Below are positions 33,082 through 41,769 of a DNA stretch of 64,000 nucleotides, one piece after another. Position 1 is the stretch's first letter; every line of letters begins with the position of its first letter. The stretch covers positions 186,001 through 250,000 of the forward strand of contig JABIWH010000057.1 in assembly GCA_018701215.1 (NCBI GenBank), in the 5' to 3' direction. The notes under the pieces are model-generated. The model did no database searches. It was not told the origin of the DNA and saw nothing but the letters and a program-made list of their open reading frames with translations. This DNA comes from Rhodospirillaceae bacterium. Lineage in GTDB: Bacteria > Pseudomonadota > Alphaproteobacteria > GCA-2731375. Made by a program: the position numbers and the translations under genes.

Positions 33082-33837
33082 ATGACAAACGATGGAATCG
33101 CCGGAAAGACGGCACTCGTCACTGGCGGGTCGCGCGGTATCGGGCGGGAGATCAGCCTGCTTCTCGGTAAAGCAGGCGCCAAGGTCGCGGTAAATTATGT
33201 GAACGACGAACAAGCCGCGTTGGCGGTACAGACCCAGATCACCAATGCTGGCGGGGAGGCGATTGCCGTTCAGGGAGATGTTTCGGAAACGAAACAGGTA
33301 GATTCGATGCTTGGTGAGACCGAGGCAGCGCTGGGTTCGGTCGATATCCTGGTTTGTAACGCCGGCATCGGCGAACGCGGACTCGCCGATCTGACGCCCT
33401 ATGAAGCCTGGCAGCGGATCATGAAGGTCAACGTCGATGGGGTTTATCTGCCGGTAATGGCGGTAAAGGACGGCATGAAGGCCAGAGGCGATGGCCGGAT
33501 CGTCTGCATCGCCTCGATCGCGGGCCTCCGCCCCAGGCCCAGCAACGTTACCTATGCCACCTCGAAGGCAGCGGTGATCGCCTTCGTCCGAAATGTTTCC
33601 GGCGTCCTGGCGCCAGAGGTGCGAATCAATACGATCGCCCCAGGTTTGATCGAAACCGACATGATCCAGAACATGGATCCCGCGCGCCGCGCCGCCATGA
33701 TCGATGGCACGCCGCTCGAGCGGATCGGCCAGCCGGAGGAAATAGCCGAAATGACGATGTTCCTGCTGTCGGACCGGGCGAGCTACACCACCGGGCAGAC
33801 GCTGGTTGCCAGCGGTGGCCGGGTGACGGTGCCGTAA
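33082..33837 (+). CDS. SDR-family oxidoreductase, FabG-like
   Basis: A 251-aa classical SDR with TGGSRGIG (14-21), Asn at the end of beta-2 (VNYVND, compatible with NADP), CNAG (92-95), catalytic Ser145, Tyr158 and Lys162 (YATSK), and YTTGQTLVASGGRVTVP at the C terminus. The motif set is that of 3-ketoacyl-ACP reductase-like enzymes, but the isolated position argues against a housekeeping FabG. It starts at ATG 33082 with a poor ribosome-binding site. The next gene is on the opposite strand. The substrate is unknown. Confidence 0.88.
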   Translation: MTNDGIAGKTALVTGGSRGIGREISLLLGKAGAKVAVNYVNDEQAALAVQTQITNAGGEAIAVQGDVSETKQVDSMLGETEAALGSVDILVCNAGIGERGLADLTPYEAWQRIMKVNVDGVYLPVMAVKDGMKARGDGRIVCIASIAGLRPRPSNVTYATSKAAVIAFVRNVSGVLAPEVRINTIAPGLIETDMIQNMDPARRAAMIDGTPLERIGQPEEIAEMTMFLLSDRASYTTGQTLVASGGRVTVP

Positions 33838-34088
33838 GCCTGCCGCAGAAGTCGAATATTCGATACATCGCGGAACAGCAGACGGATTCGAATGTTACCC
33901 GCCGAGAATTGCATCCGCTGTGGTGCGTGGTTTCCGACCACCTTGAAATTTTGATGGGCGACAAACAATCCGGTCTCACTCGTGACCAGGTCAGAGAAAT
34001 GGATCGTCGAGAGGTTAGTCCGTTCATCAAGTGCTGTAACAGACAGTCAACTCCAGACCCTCGAACTTGGCGCGCAACCGGGTCAGTC

Positions 34089-34376
34089 TCAAGATGAAGG
34101 TATCAAAGGCCACAAACCCGGTAGCGTGCCATGGATATCGAAGCTCAACATGCCGAGTTTCGCGTATGGCAAGTCCGCACAAATCTTTCGCGCCTGCTCC
34201 TCGCTTTCGACGTCCATGATAAGGATCGCCCCCTTGCCGTCGCTGCGGCGCAATATTTCCCGCATGGATCCGTCAGCGTAGAGTTCGAGGCAATGGTCCT
34301 CTTCGGCCTTCAAGTGCGCGGCAAAATCCTCCGCTGTAAAATCTTGGTTCTTATGGGCAGTGACGAAAACACGCAT
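34089..34376 (-). CDS. Small dimeric alpha/beta-barrel protein, muconolactone isomerase-like
   Basis: This 95-aa protein begins MRVFVTAHKNQDFTAEDFAA and continues with ILIMDVESEEQARKI and LPYAKLGMLSFDIHG, a pattern similar to the muconolactone delta-isomerase/YciI-like dimeric alpha-beta barrels. I chose ATG 34376; upstream in-frame starts would add residues without family similarity. Catalytic residues of true muconolactone isomerase are not convincingly present and no other catechol-pathway gene is nearby, so the role is unknown. It stands alone on the minus strand between two plus-strand genes. Confidence 0.65.
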   Translation of the reverse strand: MRVFVTAHKNQDFTAEDFAAHLKAEEDHCLELYADGSMREILRRSDGKGAILIMDVESEEQARKICADLPYAKLGMLSFDIHGTLPGLWPLIPSS

Positions 34377-34507
34377 GTTCACCATTCCTTCATTGACGAA
34401 CGGGGCTTTCAGTCTACCGCAAGCGCCTCGACCCTGCATCCCCACCGAAGGACCAACAGGTCTCGACACTGATATGGTCGTCCACTTTGGCCCCGGGTCC
34501 GACGACC

Positions 34508-34617
34508 GATGCTTGATATCAGGTGAATAGCGGAAACGAAGTAGACGCCCTATTATGCGCGGTTCGTGCCATAAGCGGCCTGTTAGCCATTTCTAATATT
34601 CAGTACCTAGATGCCAG
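34508..34617 (+). repeat. Dispersed intergenic repeat, copy 4 (before the PAS gene)
   Basis: This copy contains ATAGCGGAAACGA, GTGCCATAAGCGGCCTGTTA, the palindrome TTAG-CCATTT-CTAA (34583-34596) and CCTAGATGCCAG. It lies about 195 bp before the PAS gene. No other element was recognised in the 436-bp spacer 34377-34812. Confidence 0.72.
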
Positions 34618-34812
34618 TGGGTGTGGGCGTGCCAGACGCCGTCGGTGTAGGATGAATTCTGATGATTTCCCTTATTTTATTGGGCGCATGACTAAACCAA
34701 ACACATTCCCAAACCTATTGCTGGTTACCACTTGATGGCGTAGATAACTGCCAACCTATAAATTGGGTTCTACGAATTCGGAAAGAATTATTGCGTCCCT
34801 AGGATTAATTAT

Positions 34813-35316
34813 TTGCCTTATAGCGACGATAAATACATTGGAACCGGCCTGCCATTCTTGGAGCTATTCGAAATAGATGCGCCGGAAAATCCCTTGGCTC
34901 ACGCCCTGTTCGAACTTTATGAAGAAAAAAGAAACATCGCCCGAGGCTTGCCGTTCTGGCGGGAATTCGAACTCCTGGAAATGGTGCGCCTTGGCCTTGC
35001 CAAATACATTTTTGTTTTGGAGCCGGTCGATGCGGGCACCGATTGGCGCTACCGCCTGTTGGGGACAGAGATTGTTTCGCGGTTTCGTATTGATCGTACG
35101 GGGCAGAAATTTCGGGACTTTATTGATCCTGCGAATGCGGAGCAATTAATCCAGGTCAGCAACCGTATCGCATCGTCTGGCGCATCGGGATTTTTCCGTC
35201 TGACGCCGCGTAATCCAGAATTCAGCCATCTTCAAATAGAAACCATGAGCTTGCCAATTCGAAATAATACCGATGAGGAAACCTGGTTGCTTGGCGGTAC
35301 TTTCTATGGCGAATGA
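34813..35316 (+). CDS. PAS-domain protein (PAS_5-like), TTG start
   Basis: This 167-aa protein resembles the PAS_5-type stand-alone PAS proteins and the one at 17.5 kb: FWREFELLEMVRLGLAKYIFVLE, then DWRYRLLGTEIVSRFRIDRTG and MSLPIRNNTDEETWLLGGTF near the end. The only start-like codon downstream of the in-frame stop at 34759 and before the conserved region is TTG 34813, with AGGA about nine bases upstream. No effector domain is attached. A sensor or ligand-binding role is probable but its partner is unknown. Confidence 0.65.
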   Translation: MPYSDDKYIGTGLPFLELFEIDAPENPLAHALFELYEEKRNIARGLPFWREFELLEMVRLGLAKYIFVLEPVDAGTDWRYRLLGTEIVSRFRIDRTGQKFRDFIDPANAEQLIQVSNRIASSGASGFFRLTPRNPEFSHLQIETMSLPIRNNTDEETWLLGGTFYGE

Positions 35317-35437
35317 AGACAGTACCAGCGAACCCCGCCTTATAGTTTTGGAATACAGAGATACCTTAATCCAACGACAGGGTGGCCGGCTTCACAAAAA
35401 TCGGGCTTGCTCAAGATTTAGTGCCTTTGCGATATGA

Positions 35438-35560
35438 GTCATTGTCGATGGTCCCCAAATATTTTGGCAATGCTCAATGTCAGGTTATCAGCGGAAATAG
35501 TCCTCGGGCCGCCTGATACTCGAGAAGTGCCAACAGGCGACATCAGTACTTCTCGTTGCC
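35438..35560 (+). repeat. Dispersed intergenic repeat, copy 5 (before the universal stress gene)
   Basis: The 5' part, TCATTGTCGATGGTC through AGCGGAAA, matches copy 6 at 46 of 59 positions without gaps. GTGCCAACAGGCGACAT (35527-35543) is the right core; the TTAG-N6-CTAA palindrome is degraded. It ends about 135 bp before the universal stress gene. The remaining spacer shows nothing recognised. Confidence 0.7.
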
Positions 35561-35694
35561 ATATATGGATTGGATGAAAGGGTGCGGCTAAACTCGTCTA
35601 ATGTCAGGAGACACATCGCGGAGATTGGCGGCTTTTTTCTTTTTCGACGTGGTTGGCTAGCAACGGGCTTCTTTCGGCTGGTGCTGGTTAAGTA

Positions 35695-36675
35695 GTGAAG
35701 TATGGAATTATACGTTTCAAGAATATTCTTTATGTGGCGGATCCATCGGAAGAGGACCTGAAGGCGTTTCACCATGCCGTTGGCCTCGCAGAAAGGAATA
35801 ATGCCTGGCTGACGGTGATCCTAGTGGCGGAAAGAATGCCGCACTATTTGACACGCCTGGCGCCCCACATGCTCCCGCAGATCCAAATCGAAGAGCTTAT
35901 GGCGGGGCTGGACAGGCTGAGCGAATGGGCTGCGGGGCGGGTAGAAATTGAGACCAAGGTCGTGGAGGGCACTCCGTTTCTGGAGATCATTCGCGATGTC
36001 TTGCGCAATGGGCGGGATTTGGTCGTCAAGTCAGCAGAAGGCAACGGCGGTGCTTTGGATTGGCTGTTCGACACGACCGACATGCACCTGCTTCGCAAAT
36101 GTCCCTGCCCCGTATGGATCATCAAGTCACCTGAGCCCACTCAGATCCGGCGCATATTGGCTGCCGTTGATTTCGACGAACTCGATCCGCCCAATGAGGA
36201 CGCCGCCGAACCTCTAAATCGGATGATACTGGAGTTGGCGGGATCGCTTGCGTTTTTAGAGCGTAGCGAGTTCCATGTTGTGCACGCTTGGGAGGCGTTT
36301 GGTGAGGACCTGATGAAAAGCGGGCGTACTGCGATTGTCAAAGAAGAAGTAGAATCCTACGTAAGCAAGGTACGCCTTGGGCATCGTTATTGGCTCGACC
36401 GTTTGCTGCGCAAGGCAAGAAAGTGGATCGGGTCTAAGACCTACGACGCTGTTAAACCGAAGACCCATGTGCCGAAAGGGAGGGCCGGGAAAGTCATTCC
36501 GTCATTTGCTTCCAAACTGAAGGTCGACCTTATTGTCATGGGAACTGTGGCGCGCACCGGTATTCCGGGTTTGATTATGGGCAATACGGCCGAGACCATT
36601 CTGAGCCAAATCAGTTGTTCCGTGCTGGCCGTTAAGCCACCTAACTTTATTACCCCGGTGACGCTGGAGGAGTGA
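35695..36675 (+). CDS. Tandem-domain universal stress protein (UspE-like)
   Basis: This 326-aa protein has two UspA domains (about 1-150 and 155-320). Each starts with a beta-strand of the right type (FKNILYVADPSEEDLKAF; RRILAAVDFDELDPPNE). The second ends in the ATP-binding pattern GTVARTGIPGLIMGNTAETI followed by SCSVLAVKPP; the first domain has DLVVKSAEGNGG and CPCPVWIIKSP. Universal stress proteins bind ATP and support survival under stress. The start is GTG 35695, because the conserved strand begins eight residues later and no ATG precedes it. The KefB-like gene on the opposite strand converges with it; Usp proteins and antiporters often occur together, but a link here is inference. Confidence 0.85.
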   Translation: MKYGIIRFKNILYVADPSEEDLKAFHHAVGLAERNNAWLTVILVAERMPHYLTRLAPHMLPQIQIEELMAGLDRLSEWAAGRVEIETKVVEGTPFLEIIRDVLRNGRDLVVKSAEGNGGALDWLFDTTDMHLLRKCPCPVWIIKSPEPTQIRRILAAVDFDELDPPNEDAAEPLNRMILELAGSLAFLERSEFHVVHAWEAFGEDLMKSGRTAIVKEEVESYVSKVRLGHRYWLDRLLRKARKWIGSKTYDAVKPKTHVPKGRAGKVIPSFASKLKVDLIVMGTVARTGIPGLIMGNTAETILSQISCSVLAVKPPNFITPVTLEE

Positions 36676-36731
36676 TTGCAGCCGGGTAGCCGAGCGCCAA
36701 AACGGCGGGTCGGATGATCAATGTTATCCTT

Positions 36732-38432
36732 TTAGCCATGAATAATCTCGCCCAATTTTATGTAGTCGTCGCTACGAAGCTCCTCCACTATTTCCACAAC
36801 CTCATCAGAATTTGTGCCCATTGAGGTCATCGCTATTGCGCCCAATTGAAGGCTTGCCTCAAGAGTTTCTGGGACGGCCTGAATTGCTCCCTCCGTTTCT
36901 AGACGGCGACCATGAAGCAAATCTTGCGCCCGAACAAAAATTGGCAAATCTGGGAAAAATTCATGTAGAGCAGCCACAATACCGTCCGCCGTCGCAGGTT
37001 GATCAATTGTCACTACCGCGCCCCTCGCTCGGCTCGCTCCCGCAGAACTCAGGATTTCGATCTGACCTGCGTCCCCAAAGAAAACAGGCATGCCCTTGGC
37101 GCGGCATGCCGCGATCCGGGTAGCGTCCAAATCAAGAGCCGCATATGAGATGCCGCCTGCCGAGAGCATCTTCGCCACAGTTTGGCCAACCCTCCCAAAA
37201 CCCGCGATCAGGACATGGTCGTGCAGGTCTTCTCCTATCTGCTCGACACCCGCAACGGACACTTTTTCATGTCTTGCCCAGAATGAGGAAAACTGACTGC
37301 CTGCATAAGCCATGAGCGGGGTAGCCACCATTGTCAATGCGACGCTGGCGAGAAGTATCTGCGTGGTTTCCGCAGCAAGAAGGCCCAGCGTGCTTGCGGT
37401 CAGAAAAAGGATAAATCCGAATTCTCCCCCCTGTGAAAGAAGCAGCCCAACCCGCACGGAAACGCTTACCGGCAATCCAAATCCTCGGCACAGCGCAGCT
37501 GTCACAATGCTCTTGCCGACCATGAGGCCAATAACAAGCAATGTGATTTGTGCCAGTTCGCTCCAAATTAGGGCGATGTCGATAGACATGCCAACCGACA
37601 TAAAAAACAAGCCAAGAAGTATTCCGCGAAATGGTCGGATGTCCGCCTCGACTTGATGCCGATACTCGGTCTCGGACAAGAGAATACCAGCGAGGAAAGC
37701 GCCCAATACCATCGATATGCCTACGAGCGACATTAGCCAGCCGGTCCCAAGAATAACGAGCAAAGTGGTCGCCACAAAGAGCTCGGAGCTCCGTGTCTCG
37801 GCGATAATTCGGTAGACAGGCCGCAAAATTAGGCGTCCGACGCCGACAACCAGAAGCAGCGCCACAGCCGCCTTCACGACCGCCATACCCATGGCCGTAA
37901 TGAACGTTCCTTCCCCTTCGCCGAGCAGGCTAACCAGCATCAGGAGGGGTACTATGGCAAGGTCTTGAAAAAGCAGTACAGCGAACGAAATATTTCCGAA
38001 TGATGTTGCTCGTTCGCCCCTCTCGATCAAAAGCTGGAGAACAAATGCCGTAGACGAAAGCGCCAAGCCACCGCCAATGATTATTGCCGCTTCTTCGGTT
38101 GCGCCAAGAGCCCAGGCAACACCGCCGATAAGACAACCCGTAACGGTTACCTGCAATGCGCCAAGGCCGAAAACGTAGTGGCCCAATGCGCGCAAACGCT
38201 CCGCCGAGAATTCCAGACCAATCATGAAGAGAAGAAATACGACGCCGAATTCCGCCAGTGTATGCGCGCTCTCCGAATCTCTGATAACCGCTAGTCCGTG
38301 TGGGCCGACAAGGATGCCCGCTGCGAGATAACCAAGTACAGGACTCGTCCGTAGGCGTCGAAACGCCGGCACCACAACAACGGCGGCTACCAGGAAAATC
38401 AGAACGTCGTATAAAATCTCCGAATCTTTCAA
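36732..38432 (-). CDS. Monovalent cation:proton antiporter, CPA2 family with RCK domain (KefB/C-like)
   Basis: A 566-aa protein: about twelve transmembrane helices (1-385) of the Na+/H+ exchanger fold with LRTSPVLGYLAAGILVGPHG and FMIGLEFSAERLRALG, and a C-terminal regulator-of-K+-conductance domain with the NAD-binding motif HVLIAGFGRVGQTVAKML and FFGDAGQIEIL. KefB/KefC proteins export K+ in exchange for H+ and are gated by glutathione adducts; no KefF/KefG-type oxidoreductase is adjacent. The start is ATG 38432. It is convergent with the universal stress gene. Assignment to the family is firm; ion specificity is not known. Confidence 0.92.
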   Translation of the reverse strand: MKDSEILYDVLIFLVAAVVVVPAFRRLRTSPVLGYLAAGILVGPHGLAVIRDSESAHTLAEFGVVFLLFMIGLEFSAERLRALGHYVFGLGALQVTVTGCLIGGVAWALGATEEAAIIIGGGLALSSTAFVLQLLIERGERATSFGNISFAVLLFQDLAIVPLLMLVSLLGEGEGTFITAMGMAVVKAAVALLLVVGVGRLILRPVYRIIAETRSSELFVATTLLVILGTGWLMSLVGISMVLGAFLAGILLSETEYRHQVEADIRPFRGILLGLFFMSVGMSIDIALIWSELAQITLLVIGLMVGKSIVTAALCRGFGLPVSVSVRVGLLLSQGGEFGFILFLTASTLGLLAAETTQILLASVALTMVATPLMAYAGSQFSSFWARHEKVSVAGVEQIGEDLHDHVLIAGFGRVGQTVAKMLSAGGISYAALDLDATRIAACRAKGMPVFFGDAGQIEILSSAGASRARGAVVTIDQPATADGIVAALHEFFPDLPIFVRAQDLLHGRRLETEGAIQAVPETLEASLQLGAIAMTSMGTNSDEVVEIVEELRSDDYIKLGEIIHG

Positions 38433-38757
38433 TCCGTCTCTCCAGGTCGATTTGAACGCCCCTTACCCGTCGGCTTTCGAAAGCCGTGTTTTGGCAGCTA
38501 GATGCTGACGGCAAGAGCTGTTCAATGCATCCCATGCGGAAACTCAAACTAATAGCAAATCGATCTCTCGGCTACGGCAACTGTGTCGCCTGTCACCGCA
38601 ACGCCGATGAGGACGAGGCCAAGAGGGCTTGGTAATCATTAAGACGCGGCATCCCATACCAGTTCGGGCTCCCAGACGACGGGAAGGAAAAGAGTCGGAA
38701 GAAGAAACACCACGGCGATGATGACCATTCATCAGTCGTTCAGACTTCCGAGTCGGG
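38433..38757. other. Gene-less spacer upstream of the KefB-like gene
   Basis: No credible gene or RNA was recognised. Short open frames here lack family similarity and a ribosome-binding site. The spacer must hold the minus-strand promoter of the KefB-like gene, but I see no clear -35/-10 pair. It leads into repeat copy 6. Confidence 0.4.
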
Positions 38758-38887
38758 TCATTGTCGATGGTCGCCGAATATCCCGGCAATGCTCGAAGCT
38801 GGAGTATTAGCGGAAACTGCGGTCAGAGGCGATGACCGACCATATGTGCCAACAGGAGACTGTTAGAATTTCCTAATACGCAGAGAC
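38758..38887 (+). repeat. Dispersed intergenic repeat, copy 6 (before the EamA gene)
   Basis: This is the most complete copy: TCATTGTCGATGGTC, GCAATGCTCGAAGCTGGAG, TTAGCGGAAACTG, GTGCCAACAGGAGACTGTTA and the palindrome TTAG-AATTTC-CTAA (38863-38876). The ends CATTGTCG and CGGCAATG of the 5' part can pair. It ends about 150 bp before the EamA gene. Confidence 0.72.
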
Positions 38888-39037
38888 GGTCGAGTTCGCC
38901 AAACGGATTTTCTGAGGAAGATGCCGGAGAATGGGCGACGTCCACTGCATCATTAGCAGTCATCGCCATATCTAGCTTTCACCAATGCTTTCAGTGATAA
39001 TTTTAGCGAAGGGAGAGCTATCATTTGGAAAGCCGAC

Positions 39038-39910
39038 TTGCAGGCGTCCCGCGTTTGGTACGCCGCCATGCCTGGGGTTTTGGTGGTATTGTGGAGCACG
39101 GGATTCCTCGGCGCGAAATTTGGCCTGCCCTTTGCCGAACCGGCAACTTTTCTTGCCTATCGCTGCACTCTGGTGGCGGCCATTCTGGTTGTAGTTGCCA
39201 TGCTCACGCGAGCGCCCTGGCCGAAATCAGCCAAAGCCTACCTGCATCTGGTCGTCGTTGGCTTGTTGATGCAAGCCGTCAACCTGGGATGCGTTTTCTT
39301 CGCCATTAGTCTGGGCGTTGATGCCAGTGTTACCGCCTTGATCAATGGTTTGCAGCCAGTCTTGGTAGCGATCATCGCCGTTTCGGTTCTAGGCGAGAGG
39401 ACGTCAGCCCGGCAATGGTTAGGGTTCGCGCTGGGGCTGGGCGGGGTCGCCATGGTGGTTTGGCGCAAACTAGAGCTCGGGGTTGGCACACCACTGGGCA
39501 TGTCACTCTCGGTCTGCGCTCTATTGGGCCTGAGTATTGGCGTGATCTATCAAAAGAAATTCTGCGAGGAAATGGACCTGCGCACGGGCACGGCGGTACA
39601 AACAGCCGCCGCTGCCGCCGCCATGTGGGCCGTCTCCGCTTGGTTGGAAACGGGTGTGATCGATTGGACGGGAGAGTTTATATTCGCGTTCGTCTGGTTG
39701 ACCTTTGTTCTGTCCCTTGGGGCGATTATTTTGTTGCTCTATCTCATTCGTCGAGGCCAAGCGGCCCGTGTTTCCAGTCTGTTTTTCCTTGTTCCGCCCG
39801 TGGCGGCTATCTTCGCGTATTTCATGTTTAACGAAACCTTCGGTCCCGTGGCCTTGATCGGCATGATCGTCTCGGTTATCGGGGTGGCGTTGGTGAACCG
39901 CTTTTCCTGA
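39038..39910 (+). CDS. DMT-family transporter (EamA)
   Basis: A 290-aa protein with ten hydrophobic helices in two five-helix EamA repeats; the first starts at AAMPGVLVVLWSTGFLGAKFG and has SVLGERTSARQWLGFALGLGGVAMV at its end, the second ends with FMFNETFGPVALIGMIVSVIGVALVN. Such carriers export metabolites or amino acids. The start is uncertain: TTG 39038 keeps the family N terminus, ATG 39068 lies ten codons later, and GGGAGAG at 39011-39017 is best placed for an unusual ATT at 39023. The substrate is unknown. A repeat copy lies upstream. Confidence 0.87.
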   Translation: MQASRVWYAAMPGVLVVLWSTGFLGAKFGLPFAEPATFLAYRCTLVAAILVVVAMLTRAPWPKSAKAYLHLVVVGLLMQAVNLGCVFFAISLGVDASVTALINGLQPVLVAIIAVSVLGERTSARQWLGFALGLGGVAMVVWRKLELGVGTPLGMSLSVCALLGLSIGVIYQKKFCEEMDLRTGTAVQTAAAAAAMWAVSAWLETGVIDWTGEFIFAFVWLTFVLSLGAIILLLYLIRRGQAARVSSLFFLVPPVAAIFAYFMFNETFGPVALIGMIVSVIGVALVNRFS

Positions 39911-40102
39911 CCCGGTTCCGCAGATCATGGTTTGCCGTCGTTGTGGTCGGCGAATTGGATATCTGTAGTAAGTCTTTGGCTTGGTTCTGGGCAGCCCTGG
40001 GTCCTAGGCGACGAATAAAAAGGACGAATAAAAAGGAATAAAAAGGGACGCTACCCCTATCGAGGAATGTCGGGGAACACCGTCGTATCCAACCATCGCT
40101 TT

Positions 40103-41605
40103 CTATTGCGGCCGGGGCGGGCGGACGGCGAGGATTAGGGGCATGGCGACCAGGGCAGTCAGGCCGAAAAACAAAAAGGCGTTGAGATAGCCGATCATCT
40201 GGGCCTGGCGGCCGATCTCGTGCACCATGGGCAGGGCTTGTTGCACGCTGGGTGCGGCGGTCTCGATGTTCCACAGCGCCGGGCGGCCCGGTTGGACCCG
40301 TTCGGCGATCTCGGCGAAGGATATTTTCGAGGTTCTAAGCGCCACCGCCACCGATAGCGAGATATGCACCGAGCTGCCGAACAGACGCAGCAGATGAAAC
40401 AGCGAGCTGACCAATGGAAATTTATCCGGCGTCACCGCGCCCATGTTGATCACCAGCAATGGCACCCAGACAAAGCCGATGCCCAGGCCGGAAACGAAAC
40501 CGGTCCAGGCGAGCTGGGAATAGGTCACGTTGATGTCGAAGCTGGCCATCGCCCAGCCGGCCCAGATTTGCGCGCCAAAGCCCAAGGTCAGCCAGATCCG
40601 CGGATCATAGCGCGACCCCCACAGCAGGGTGACAAACCCCAGCATCATGCCCAGGCCGCGAATGGCCAGCAGCACGCCGATGGTGTCCTCTGGGTAGCCG
40701 CGCAGGTTCTGCAGCATGTTGGGCAACAGCACCAGGGGCGAATAGCTTAACATCCCGAAGGCGGCCACCAGTAACAGTCCGACGACCAGGTCACGGTTGG
40801 CCAGAACGCGCAGATCAATGTAGGGCTGGCGCCAGGTCAGGCTATGGACGACGAACAGGTATAGGCAGGCGACGCCGGCCAGGCATTCGAGGGTAATTTC
40901 AGTTGAGTCGAACCAATCGTTGCGCTCGCCCCGATCCACCATCAATTGGAAACAGGCGATCGCAATGGAGAGAAAGATAAAGCCGCGTAAATCCAGGCGG
41001 TTGCGCGCTGCCGGCTTATCGTGGGGGATCACGGCGATGACGGCCATGCAGGCCACGGTGGCGAACGGCAGGCAGAAATAAAACACCGAACGCCAGCCAT
41101 ATTCCTCGGTCAGAATACCGCCCAGCCAGGGACCTATCATGGGTCCAATGGTGACGCCGATGCCAAAGATCGAGGTTACCACGCCATGCTTCTCGCGCGG
41201 ATACGCGGCCATTACCAGCGCCATGGTCAGGGGTGTCAGCGGCGCCCCGAACAAGCCTTGCATGGCACGAAAAAATACCAGCGTTTCCAGGTTTGGCGCC
41301 ATGGCGCAGCCCAGCGTGGCAAGGGAAAAACCGATCGTCCCCCAGACAATCAGGCGGCGCGCGCCAAAACGATCGTTTAGCCAGCCGGTCGCCGGCAGAC
41401 CGACCGCATTGACAACCAGATACGAGGTCACCACCCAGGCAACCTGATCCCGGGTCGCCGACATCGCGCCCTTGATCTGCGGCAACGAGACGTTGGCGAT
41501 GGTGATGGTCATGGCGAGCAGGAAGACGACCAGCACGCAGGATGCCAGCAGGGCAACCCGGCCGCTGGTGTCGAGCGCTGTCTGTTCCGCTACGGCCATA
41601 CGCAT
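40103..41605 (-). CDS. MFS multidrug exporter, DHA2 (14-helix) family
   Basis: A 500-aa fourteen-helix exporter, paralogous to the one at 29301. Shared features include TITIANVSLPQIKGAMSATRDQ, GWLNDRFGARRLIVWGTIG (motif A), GIGVTIGPMIGPWLGGIL (motif C), DRGERNDWFDSTEITLE and LQNLRGYPEDTIGVLLAIRG. I start at ATG 41605, preceded by CAGGGA; a second ATG follows two codons later, and a longer upstream start would add non-conserved residues. No HlyD-type adaptor gene is adjacent. It is divergent from the kinase-like genes at 41770, and its 3' end faces the EamA gene across a 192-bp spacer in which I recognise nothing. Confidence 0.9.
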   Translation of the reverse strand: MRMAVAEQTALDTSGRVALLASCVLVVFLLAMTITIANVSLPQIKGAMSATRDQVAWVVTSYLVVNAVGLPATGWLNDRFGARRLIVWGTIGFSLATLGCAMAPNLETLVFFRAMQGLFGAPLTPLTMALVMAAYPREKHGVVTSIFGIGVTIGPMIGPWLGGILTEEYGWRSVFYFCLPFATVACMAVIAVIPHDKPAARNRLDLRGFIFLSIAIACFQLMVDRGERNDWFDSTEITLECLAGVACLYLFVVHSLTWRQPYIDLRVLANRDLVVGLLLVAAFGMLSYSPLVLLPNMLQNLRGYPEDTIGVLLAIRGLGMMLGFVTLLWGSRYDPRIWLTLGFGAQIWAGWAMASFDINVTYSQLAWTGFVSGLGIGFVWVPLLVINMGAVTPDKFPLVSSLFHLLRLFGSSVHISLSVAVALRTSKISFAEIAERVQPGRPALWNIETAAPSVQQALPMVHEIGRQAQMIGYLNAFLFFGLTALVAMPLILAVRPPRPQ

Positions 41606-41769
41606 ACACCCGGTCCCTGAATGGGAAATCAAGGCTAGCACGCCGTGCTTCGCGCCGCCAACGGCGCAAATTTTTTCCTCTCAAACTGTGTGAACCCGGC
41701 CCCATCATGCTCTAGACTGCGCTCATGTGGTACAGCACTGTATGAGTCAGGGGCGGGAGAGCCAATGTC

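Noticed and set aside
28971..38887. Interpreting the dispersed repeat as an insertion sequence or CRISPR
   Set aside because: No transposase frame, no clear terminal inverted repeats or target duplications, and spacing of several kilobases excludes a CRISPR array.
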